In this document: positions 1 to 6,254 of the stretch, piece after piece | How positions within the stretch are numbered: the stretch's first letter is position 1 | Layout of the letters: every line of letters starts with the position of its first letter | DNA from: Anaerolineae bacterium | Lineage (GTDB): Bacteria > Chloroflexota > Anaerolineae > Aggregatilineales > Phototrophicaceae | Assembly (NCBI GenBank): GCA_028284565.1 | Contig: JANQRM010000662.1 | Coordinates: 1-10,091, forward strand | Reading direction: 5' to 3' | Length of the DNA stretch: 10,091 bases | Translations under genes and position numbers: made by a program | Notes under the pieces: generated by a model | The model's input: the letters and a program-made list of their open reading frames with translations, nothing else | What the model was told of the DNA's origin: nothing | The model's database searches: none

Positions 1-1
1 A

Positions 2-295
2 ACCTTGGGGATGCGTGTCCGCAAGAGTGGGCGCACAACGGACTACACCGAAGGCATGATTACGCTCATGAACGCGACGGTCAATGTCTCCTATGTCACC
101 AGTCAAGGCACACGCACCGCCCGCTTCACAGGTCAGCTGATGGCAACCGCGATGAGTCAAGGTGGGGATTCTGGATCGCTCGTAGTGGATGCCAATACGC
201 AAAATGCGGTAGGCTTATTGTTCGCGGGTTCACCCCAAGCCACCATCTTCACACCCATCGATATGGTACTGAGTGGCTTAAAAGTCCGCTTCTAA
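2..295 (+). CDS. Trypsin-like serine protease, C-terminal part (5' end outside window)
   Basis: The frame is open from the window edge (ACC at 2-4) to TAA at 293-295, so this is the 3' end of a longer gene. About 97 residues are visible. The stretch SQGGDSGSLVVD contains the GDSG motif around the catalytic serine of chymotrypsin-fold (S1-like) proteases. It is followed by AVGLLFAGS and a terminal 'PIDMVLSGLKV' strand-helix, as in the bacterial S1-like proteins that end in 'VGLLFAGS...PI..VL..L'. The upstream RVRKSGRTT segment is also typical of that group. The His and Asp of the triad would lie outside the window, so activity cannot be judged. It is followed after 12 nt by a small gene, and the AAAAGGAGGG overlapping its stop serves as that gene's ribosome binding site, suggesting co-transcription. 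The family assignment is fairly sure; the substrate is unknown. Confidence 0.75.
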   Translation, partial: TLGMRVRKSGRTTDYTEGMITLMNATVNVSYVTSQGTRTARFTGQLMATAMSQGGDSGSLVVDANTQNAVGLLFAGSPQATIFTPIDMVLSGLKVRF

Positions 296-307
296 AAGGA
301 GGGCATC

Positions 308-604
308 ATGCCAGAGACAAAAGACCAACATGAACTCATGGAAGCCATTAAGCGTGTCCAAGCGAAATACACAGACAACCTGATGGGGCGTGCCAATGTC
401 GTGGGGGTTGCCATTGGTCTGCGTCAAGAAGGGGGCGAATATACGGATGAACCTGTGTTGGTCGTGCTGGTGAGTCAAAAGTTGCCCCGCGCCCAACTCT
501 CCGAAGACGATTTCGTCCCGCGTGAGATTGATGGTGTGCCAGTCGATATTCAGGAAGTCGGCTTCTTATCTGCCTCGAATGCCGATGCGGACTTGGATGA
601 ATAA
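308..604 (+). CDS. Small protein resembling the N-terminal domain of S1-like proteases
   Basis: This gene encodes 98 residues starting at ATG 308, with a strong Shine-Dalgarno AGGAGG (297-302) placed just upstream. The core reads NVVGVAIGLRQEGGEYTDEPVLVVLVSQ, then KLP, then VPREIDGVPVDIQEVG. That arrangement ('NVVGVgiG...GG..TDEp.lvV.V..KLP...L...d.vP..idGVpvDv.E.G') is familiar to me as the N-terminal domain of bacterial trypsin-like proteases of the type encoded immediately upstream. Here it stands alone. No signal peptide or membrane segment is visible, and the protein is acidic, ending in DADLDE. A role as a partner, propeptide-like chaperone or inhibitor of the neighbouring protease is an inference from context only. 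The gene is very probably real; its function is unknown. Confidence 0.8.
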   Translation: MPETKDQHELMEAIKRVQAKYTDNLMGRANVVGVAIGLRQEGGEYTDEPVLVVLVSQKLPRAQLSEDDFVPREIDGVPVDIQEVGFLSASNADADLDE

Positions 605-612
605 CCGCTTCA

Positions 613-645
613 ACGCAAAGGGACTAAGGACGCAAAGACGCAGAG
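613..645. repeat. Short tandem repeat of ACGCAAAG-like octamers
   Basis: Units read ACGCAAAG (613-620), then G plus GACTAAGG (622-629, a diverged copy), ACGCAAAG (630-637) and ACGCAGAG (638-645). The array fills most of the 62-nt gap between the small protease-domain gene and the GT-C gene. Degenerate runs of 'ACGCAAAG / ACGCAGAG' recur between genes in many bacterial genomes, so this is likely a copy of such a dispersed intergenic repeat. That statement is from memory, not from a search. Confidence 0.55.
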
Positions 646-666
646 AGCTGTAAACTGTCCTTTTCG

Positions 667-2544
667 ATGATGTCAATCGCGCTCCATAAATCTCTCCCTG
701 TATTGTTTGCGCTTCTTATTATCAATGCCTTTACGCTTATCCCCCTCCTAAGTCATCAGAGTGAACCTGCGGTTTGGTTCGGGCGGTATAGTAACGGCTA
801 CCTGCTCTTCTTGGCGGGGATTGGGGGTATCAATCTGCTGTGGGGCTTGGGACTCGTCTTCCGCCAACTCCTCCAATCTCGTTTAGCGACCATTCCCAAA
901 CGAATTTATCAAATCGCAATTGTATTCCTCACCCTCGCACTCTTCACCCTGTGGCAACTGCCCATAGAAAGTCAGATACAGCATACACTGGCATTGCATG
1001 GCATCTTACTGGCTGGCATCCTCGTATCCCAGCTAGATGATAGGGCTGTGTCCTCTCGTCTGTGGCGGATGGTGATTATCCTTCTGCTGATTCTACTCTT
1101 GATACCACTGCTCATTACCGCGCTCACGGGCATGTCCTTTAGCCCAGACGAAGCACATTGGGCGGATTATGCGACCTCCCTCTTTGTGGCGGATGGGGTT
1201 TATTCCCGTACATGGCAACAGTCACCAACCCCCATTCATCCCGGCTTGCCATGGAGCATCGTTGGTTACGGCTGGCTCTTGGAGAACGTCGATTTCAGCC
1301 TGCATATCGGGCGACTGTGGAACTTCATGGGCTATGCACTGGCGATAATCGGCATCGGAGTCGTGGCGCACAAATTGTATGGGCGTGAGGTAGCCCTGAT
1401 GAGTGTCGCAATGGCGACGCTGAGTCAGTCCTTCTTCCCCATTCTTGATTATCGCCCTGACCATCAGATGCCCCTTGCATTGGTGCTGGCATTAGTTTGC
1501 CTCATCCGTGCGCGGGAGCGTGACAGACGATGGTTGTGGGATATGCTGGCTGGACTCGTGGTGACACTCTCTCTGAATCTCCATGCGTCGGGGATGGTCT
1601 TTGCGGTGGCGTTCTCGCTGATTTATGCTGTGAGCTTCTTGTGGCAAATCACGCACAAGCAACCTCTACGACAAGCCCTCATCCCCTTGATTGGCTTTGG
1701 GGTTGGGGCAGGCATCGGCACAGGGATATTCTTGCTCATCAATGTCGCGCCAGTCGGTGGCTTATCGGTTTATCTCAGCAAGTTAGCGAGCCAACGCTTC
1801 AACATCGACCGCCGTATCTTCCTCGAAAATGTGAGCTTGCCTTCGGTGATGGAAACCGTCCTCATCGTCTGGGGATTTGCCTATCTGATTTGGCGACGGA
1901 ATGCGACAGACCGCTTTTTGCTGGGAGTTTATTCGGCGGTGCTGGTGAGTGCGTTGATGGTGGATAGTTGGGGTTATCGGACGCTACACATCGGGATTGT
2001 GATGATATCGATTGGTGTGCTGGTAGTCGATGTTGTCAAGCGGATTGATGTGTCCTTCTCTCAACGGAGTTTATGGTTCAGTGGCATGGTCGTCGTCATG
2101 TTCGCGGGACAAATCACGGGGCAGAGCATAGATTGGAACGCGGTGAGTCAGGTGGTGCAAAACGGTGCGATTCCCGCGCCTGTGGATGTCGCCATTGGGA
2201 AGCTGGTCGCTGAGAACATCAGCGAGGATGATGTGCTGGTGAGTACGCATCTACTCATCTGGACATTCCATGATAAGTCGGATTTTTATACCGTATCGGG
2301 AGAACGGACGGCGATATTGGCATGGCGGGAAGCACAGGGCTTGGACATGGACGCAGACTTCACCTTAGACCAAGCCGAAGCGGTGTGGGAACGACTCGGT
2401 GTGACAGTGATTGCCGATATTGAAAATCGTATGACCCTGCCTGATGGGTTGCGCGCCTATATGGAGACACAAGATTTCGTCTTGTGCTGGGAAGAAGCTG
2501 TCGCCGGACATCGGATACGTTTGTATCGAGAGCAGTGTCCCTAG
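667..2544 (+). CDS. Multi-pass GT-C (GT39/PMT-like) glycosyltransferase family membrane protein
   Basis: The protein is 625 residues. Roughly 12 hydrophobic segments fill residues 5-490 and a soluble domain covers about 495-625. After the fifth segment (around 135-155) comes SPDEAHWADYA, with D161-E162. An acidic pair in the first large extracytoplasmic loop is the catalytic signature of GT-C enzymes that use polyprenyl-phosphate sugars (PMT/ArnT/GT39 families). DYRPDHQMPLAL (about 260-271) sits where many GT39 members have a conserved loop. The likely role is transfer of a sugar from a lipid-phosphate donor onto a lipid, glycan or protein outside the membrane; the acceptor is unknown. ATG 667 is followed directly by ATG 670 and neither has a convincing ribosome site, so the start may be either. 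The 3' end overlaps the convergent MOSC gene by 3-4 nt. The general family is likely, the exact subfamily uncertain. Confidence 0.75.
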   Translation: MMSIALHKSLPVLFALLIINAFTLIPLLSHQSEPAVWFGRYSNGYLLFLAGIGGINLLWGLGLVFRQLLQSRLATIPKRIYQIAIVFLTLALFTLWQLPIESQIQHTLALHGILLAGILVSQLDDRAVSSRLWRMVIILLLILLLIPLLITALTGMSFSPDEAHWADYATSLFVADGVYSRTWQQSPTPIHPGLPWSIVGYGWLLENVDFSLHIGRLWNFMGYALAIIGIGVVAHKLYGREVALMSVAMATLSQSFFPILDYRPDHQMPLALVLALVCLIRARERDRRWLWDMLAGLVVTLSLNLHASGMVFAVAFSLIYAVSFLWQITHKQPLRQALIPLIGFGVGAGIGTGIFLLINVAPVGGLSVYLSKLASQRFNIDRRIFLENVSLPSVMETVLIVWGFAYLIWRRNATDRFLLGVYSAVLVSALMVDSWGYRTLHIGIVMISIGVLVVDVVKRIDVSFSQRSLWFSGMVVVMFAGQITGQSIDWNAVSQVVQNGAIPAPVDVAIGKLVAENISEDDVLVSTHLLIWTFHDKSDFYTVSGERTAILAWREAQGLDMDADFTLDQAEAVWERLGVTVIADIENRMTLPDGLRAYMETQDFVLCWEEAVAGHRIRLYREQCP

Positions 2545-3044
2545 GATGTTGCAGGTTTTGAGTCCGTTTCCACAAGATGTTGATTTGAATCTGCGAGGAC
2601 ACTTACGTCATCACCCACACGAACAATTCCACCTTCCATTGCAGTTGCCATTCGACCCAGCAATCCACTTGTCTGGCTCACAGGTTGCCCTTGAATCTGC
2701 TCCAACCAAATACACCCCACACGCAGTTTGTTGAGGCGTACAATGACTTGCTCACCCAATTTAACGAGCGTTCCCTCTGCTATCTTTTCAATTTCTAAAC
2801 CTTGTATCTGAAGTTGCTCCCCCATTTCACCCGGCGCAGTGGAAAAACCGCCTTCTACTAGTGTATCGAGCGTTTCTCGCATCATGATATTGAGATGCCG
2901 TTTCGGATTGCGTCCAGCTTTGTGGTCACCTTCGATTCCATGTCCTTTGATAATCATCGCTTCATCAACAGGCACACGACAAAACCGCTTATCGGAAACA
3001 TCCGTCGCATGAGGTTGATAGACAATACTGACAATTTTGCCCAT
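2541..3044 (-). CDS. MOSC domain-containing protein
   Basis: The protein is 167 residues. It starts at ATG 3044-3042 behind a strong purine-rich ribosome site (AGGGGGTGA on the minus strand, about 8 nt upstream). The segments GIEGDHKAGRNPKRHLNIM (36-54), GEMGEQLQIQGL (72-83), GTLVKLGEQVIVRL (91-104) and a cysteine at 111 (RVGCIWLEQ) match the order of conserved blocks in MOSC domains of the YiiM/MOSC-only type. MOSC domains occur in molybdenum cofactor sulfurases and in molybdenum-dependent hydroxylaminopurine/amidoxime reductases (YiiM, YcbX, mARC), and the conserved cysteine coordinates Mo or handles sulfur. Length fits a stand-alone MOSC protein. No molybdopterin synthesis gene is nearby, so the precise reaction is not predictable. 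The gene is transcribed divergently from the TPR gene and convergently with the GT-C gene. Confidence 0.85.
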   Translation of the reverse strand: MGKIVSIVYQPHATDVSDKRFCRVPVDEAMIIKGHGIEGDHKAGRNPKRHLNIMMRETLDTLVEGGFSTAPGEMGEQLQIQGLEIEKIAEGTLVKLGEQVIVRLNKLRVGCIWLEQIQGQPVSQTSGLLGRMATAMEGGIVRVGDDVSVLADSNQHLVETDSKPATS

Positions 3045-3179
3045 ATTTAATCACCCCCTAATTATTCCACCTAATCAACACATCTTCCCTGACAGATTCT
3101 ATATCATTTACCTCGTCTTGACATATCCACAAACATCATCAATTCCTTTGACCATCTACGACGGTATGCCAAATTCAGC

Positions 3180-3185
3180 TATAAT
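3180..3185 (+). promoter_or_regulatory. Possible -10 box for the TPR gene
   Basis: A perfect TATAAT lies 33 nt before the ATG at 3219, in the AT-rich 174-nt divergent gap between the MOSC and TPR genes. No good -35 box stands 16-18 nt upstream: TACGAC is poor, TTGACC at 3148-3153 is 26 nt away, and TTGACA at 3118-3123 is further still. The assignment therefore rests on the -10 hexamer and position alone. Confidence 0.35.
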
Positions 3186-3218
3186 GCTAATAATGGAAAG
3201 GGGCTGAAGGGAAACAAG

Positions 3219-4679
3219 ATGGTACGGTTTCTAATCTCGTTTATTATGATGCTACTGACATTAACTTCATTTGCCCAAGACGAACTCACGGTTCAAGATT
3301 GGATAGACCGTACCAATGCATATCTTGCAGAGGGCAATATTGAGGAAGCTCTTGAGAGCTTGAATCAAGCCCTTCAGCTCGACCCTCGCAACATGAATAT
3401 CTATCTTAGTCGTGGTGATATCTACTTAGAATTCTATCAATCCTATGATTTAGCTGAACAAGATTATTTGACTGCCTCGTCACTTGCACCCGGCTCACCT
3501 CTACCTTGGATTCATTTGGGCAATGCTCATCTAGTGCAGGAAGAATTTGAGTCGGCTTTACAGCGTTTTACTCAAGCCATACATCTCGATTCAAATAATG
3601 CCCGTGCTTACTATGGAAGAGGTCAGGTTTTTAATCATCGCATGCAATATCAAGTTGCCCTTTCGGATTTTGATACGGCAATCGCTTATGATCCGGCATT
3701 CAGCTTGGCTTATATTGGAGAAGCTCAAGTGTACATTGCTCTCGAAGACTATGAGCAAGCGGTTGAGAGACTTGACCGAGCCCTTGAGTTAGACAGCATC
3801 CATCATGAAGCCTATGAACTGAGAGGATTCGCCTATGAACAACTTGGCGAAATGGATTTAGCACGAGCAGACTATGACAGAGCCGTGGAAATCGCGTCAA
3901 ATAAAATATTGTCAATAGACTCTGAATTTATTTTAGATGGCATGACTATGGCAGATGAAACAATTGAAACGCGACCCATTTTACCACTTGACCCAGAATT
4001 GCGTTCGGAGGCTTATAACAAAGGTGTTGCTCTATTTCTTGAGGGAAATTTTGAAGGGGCAATCAATCAGCTTACACTCGCTATTATAGAAAATCCTACC
4101 AATTTTATTGCGTATTATTGGCGTGGTATGTCATACAGCAATTTAGAAAAGCATAGAGATGCAATCAGCGACTTTTCTGAAACCATCCGTTTGAATCCAG
4201 ATTGGCTCTTAACGTACTTACGACGAGGCTTTAGTTATCTAGTGGAAGGATTTTGGGTCTTAGCTATCGAAGACTTTGACTATCTTATAGATAGAGAATT
4301 TCTACTAGAAGCGACTTACTTATATCGGGGATTAGCTCATCTTGCGATTCCCCAACTTCCCAATGCGCTTGATGATTTTACTACTGTATTGGAACTGAAT
4401 CCTAACAATGTTGATGCTTTGGTGCTACGCGCGCAAGTGTATTTGTCGTTACAAGAAGTTGATCTTGCATTGTCAGATGCACAACATGCTAAAAATATCG
4501 CACCTAGCCATATCGACACCTACTGGGTTTTGGGGAATATCCACTGGGAACTTGGCAACGATCAAGAAGCCTTACAAAATTATTCAGAATATGAATCATT
4601 AGTTGATATATCTTTAATTGATCCACGTATTCTTGGACGTATTTCGATACTCCAAGATAAACTTAATCAATCAGACTAA
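3219..4679 (+). CDS. Secreted TPR-repeat protein
   Basis: The protein is 486 residues. The N-terminus (MVRFLISFIMMLLTLTSFA, then QD) is a classic signal peptide with probable cleavage after A19, so the protein should be exported. Residues from about 28 to 470 are tetratricopeptide repeats: five in a first block (for example 'AYLAEGNIEEALESLNQAL', then LDP) up to about residue 225, a linker with ETRPILPLDPELRSEAY at about 250-265, and about five more to about 460. Helix-pair spacing of 34 residues and the usual A/G/Y/P positions are clear. TPR arrays bind other proteins; the partner is unknown. AAGGGA upstream of ATG 3219 serves as ribosome site. The coding sequence is visibly more AT-rich than the flanking glycosyltransferase genes, which may reflect recent acquisition or a different expression level. 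It appears monocistronic. Confidence 0.88.
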   Translation: MVRFLISFIMMLLTLTSFAQDELTVQDWIDRTNAYLAEGNIEEALESLNQALQLDPRNMNIYLSRGDIYLEFYQSYDLAEQDYLTASSLAPGSPLPWIHLGNAHLVQEEFESALQRFTQAIHLDSNNARAYYGRGQVFNHRMQYQVALSDFDTAIAYDPAFSLAYIGEAQVYIALEDYEQAVERLDRALELDSIHHEAYELRGFAYEQLGEMDLARADYDRAVEIASNKILSIDSEFILDGMTMADETIETRPILPLDPELRSEAYNKGVALFLEGNFEGAINQLTLAIIENPTNFIAYYWRGMSYSNLEKHRDAISDFSETIRLNPDWLLTYLRRGFSYLVEGFWVLAIEDFDYLIDREFLLEATYLYRGLAHLAIPQLPNALDDFTTVLELNPNNVDALVLRAQVYLSLQEVDLALSDAQHAKNIAPSHIDTYWVLGNIHWELGNDQEALQNYSEYESLVDISLIDPRILGRISILQDKLNQSD

Positions 4680-4779
4680 AAACTTGAGTCTTCGAATGGA
4701 GTAGCAACTATTGTATGTCACCTTCTGTTCGATAATGTCCATCCTGTGAGAAATGACTGAAATCAAGGAAGTGAGACAC

Positions 4780-5565
4780 TTACTCCGCAGACTCATCCAG
4801 CTTCACGCTCTCTAATGGGGCATCTTGTTCGAGCAATGCCAAAGTCGCTCGTAAAATCCGCATCTGTTGGTCGTTATCATGAGGCATCCCAATCGTCGCC
4901 CCCCGATTTAACTTGGTAGAGGTGGCGCGGGGTGGTGCTGTAATGCGCGTGCGTCCAGCATTCCAACTCGTCAAGGTCGTGACGATACCATCCATCTCAA
5001 GGGCGCGTGCAACCAATCCAACGGACTGGGAACAAAGCGGTCAGGAGGGGACAAGGAGCGCACTATTGACATCAAGTGAGGCAATAACTTCCCGAATGGC
5101 GGGGATTAACTCATCTTCGATTTGCACGATATTCGGTTGGTAACCCATATAGCTAATGACCGTCTCGGAGAGACCTCTCAGGGTCCCCTCATCAACCAGC
5201 CCTTCCAGATGACGTAGCGGAAGCAACACCTGTGGGTCACTGTTGACGGCAGTATGGTCGTAGTGGGTGTGAGCATAGGCAACCGCATCAAGGGGGGTAC
5301 TCGTTGGGAACGTGCGTATGGTGTAATCGCCCAAATCATTCTCGGCATCAAAGGGGGTTTGGTTGTCTCGGAGATAGCCACCCGCCGTTGAAATCAAGAC
5401 CAGTTTGGCATCCGATAACGGCAGTCCCTTGCCCGATGGTGCCGTCTTATTATTGGGTCGATTGTAAATTTTCCAATCGACCTCACCTGTGGATTCATAA
5501 TGGGCGAGCCAACCCGATTCAAAGGTTGCCAGCCAATCGTCACGGTTTTCAATAATGGGGAGCAT
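4780..5565 (-). CDS. Selenoprotein B family protein (GrdB/PrdB-like) with in-frame UGA read as selenocysteine
   Basis: Reading 5565 down to 4780 gives 174 residues, TGA at 5043-5041, then 86 more residues in the same frame to TAA (4782-4780): 261 in total. Both halves belong to one family, the glycine/sarcosine/betaine/D-proline reductase selenoprotein B group. The first half has WLAHYESTG (20-28), LISTAGGYL (57-65), GDYTIRTFP (79-87), YAHTHYDHTAVNSDP (97-111), HLEGLVDEGTLRG (119-131) and SYMGYQP (138-144). The TGA falls in LLVPS-U-PLC-SQSVGLVARALE, so residue 175 is Sec in a UxxC motif with C178; homologues carry U or C here before a 'HQTVGLVaRaiE'-like helix. The short, single-domain form without the other reductase subunits suggests a thiol/selenol oxidoreductase of unknown substrate rather than amino-acid fermentation. 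ATG 5565 has only a weak ribosome site. Conventional annotation would cut it at residue 174 or start a false second gene at TTG 5016. Confidence 0.88.
5013..5029 (-). promoter_or_regulatory. Candidate bacterial SECIS element
   Basis: On the minus-strand mRNA, 11 nt after the UGA, CCAGUCC (5029-5023) pairs with GGAUUGG (5019-5013) in seven consecutive pairs, one of them G-U, closing a three-base loop GUU (5022-5020). The loop begins with G and starts 19 nt after the UGA. That matches the published general bacterial SECIS description (stem-loop inside the coding region, small apical loop with a G at its start, about 16-37 nt from the UGA), as I recall it. The element would recruit SelB with Sec-tRNA to decode the UGA at 5041-5043. 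Confidence 0.75.
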
Positions 5566-5746
5566 GGATACTCGCTTGGTGTCTGCTTTAATGATGCGCC
5601 TAGTGTAACAAACAGTCCCTTAGATAAACAGAATCGGGTAGACCGAATCGTGTTATGGTTTGGTTAAGGATTGGGGCTATCTGTGGAATGTCCGCTATGG
5701 CGAATGCTAGACTAGGGTCTACGTGATGGTGCAAGAAGGAAATCTG

Positions 5747-6181
5747 ATGTCAAAAAAGCGAGTCCTTATCCTTTGTACAGGCAATTCCTGTCGGTCACAG
5801 ATGGCAGAAGCCCTCATCAATGTCAAACGAGGCGATACATGGGAAGCTGTGAGTGCGGGGACAGAACCGGCTGACCAACCGAACCCACGCGCCCTGCAAG
5901 CCCTCGCCGAAATCGGGATTGAAACGGCTGGCTCGCAACCCTCGCATATCAATGAGTTTATGGATCATCACTTTGATACAGTAATTACGGTCTGTGATGA
6001 TGCGGCGGAGAATTGTCCGGTGTGGCTGAGGCAAGGCAAACGGGTGCATATTGGCTTCCCTGACCCAGCATATGCGACTGGAACAGAGGATGAAATCATG
6101 GCGGTCTTCCGTGAGGTGCTGGATGATATTGATGGCCAAATCCTGAGCTATTTGGATAATTTTGTTGCTGAATCGGCATAA
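5747..6181 (+). CDS. arsC: Thioredoxin-coupled arsenate reductase (low-molecular-weight phosphatase fold)
   Basis: The protein is 144 residues. It reduces arsenate to arsenite through an intramolecular cysteine relay that is finally reduced by thioredoxin. The P-loop C-T-G-N-S-C-R-S is at residues 10-17, with nucleophile C10 and C15. The relay cysteines C83 and C90 lie in VCDDAAENCP, and the general-acid aspartate D106 is in HIGFPDPA. All correspond to C10, C82, C89 and D105 of the Staphylococcus aureus pI258-type ArsC. ATG 5747 was chosen because it places the P-loop at the canonical position and has AGAAGGA about 8 nt upstream; in-frame GTG 5723 and ATG 5726 would add residues not expected in the family. 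No arsR, arsB/acr3 or arsM gene is in the window. It is transcribed divergently from the selenoprotein gene. A protein tyrosine phosphatase is the alternative, but the C83/C90 pair favours arsenate reductase. Confidence 0.9.
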   Translation: MSKKRVLILCTGNSCRSQMAEALINVKRGDTWEAVSAGTEPADQPNPRALQALAEIGIETAGSQPSHINEFMDHHFDTVITVCDDAAENCPVWLRQGKRVHIGFPDPAYATGTEDEIMAVFREVLDDIDGQILSYLDNFVAESA

Positions 6182-6220
6182 TCCATTGATTCGCTAAGTT
6201 GGTTGTCCCAATCTACAATC

Positions 6221-6251
6221 TGCCTCCATCGATAGCTTTATATCGGAGGCA
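6221..6251 (+). promoter_or_regulatory. Hairpin enclosing the Shine-Dalgarno of the cyclase gene
   Basis: TGCCTCC (6221-6227) is fully complementary to GGAGGCA (6245-6251), which contains the GGAGG ribosome site 5-6 nt before ATG 6255. Inside, GATA (6231-6234) pairs with TATC (6241-6244) around the loop GCTTTA, leaving ATC (6228-6230) as a one-sided bulge. The fold would hide the ribosome site of the downstream gene. There is no U-tract after it, so it is not an intrinsic terminator for arsC. A translational switch (temperature, ligand or RNA-controlled) is an inference. Confidence 0.5.
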
Positions 6252-6254
6252 ATT

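Noticed and set aside
1530..1967. 145-residue plus-strand ORF inside the GT-C gene
   Set aside because: It is an alternative-frame shadow rich in Trp, Cys, His and Arg, without family features, while the enclosing frame encodes clear membrane segments.
4780..5016. Independent 78-residue minus-strand gene starting at TTG 5016
   Set aside because: It is the in-frame continuation of the selenoprotein after the UGA; its start falls inside the SQSVGLVAR helix, so it is not a separate gene.
4780..5565. Pseudogene explanation for the in-frame TGA
   Set aside because: Only one stop is present, it occupies the known Sec/Cys position, the UxxC cysteine is kept and a SECIS-like hairpin follows; random decay would not be expected to produce this.
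6221..6251. Intrinsic terminator for arsC
   Set aside because: The hairpin is followed by AATTATG, with no U-tract, and one arm is the ribosome site of the next gene.
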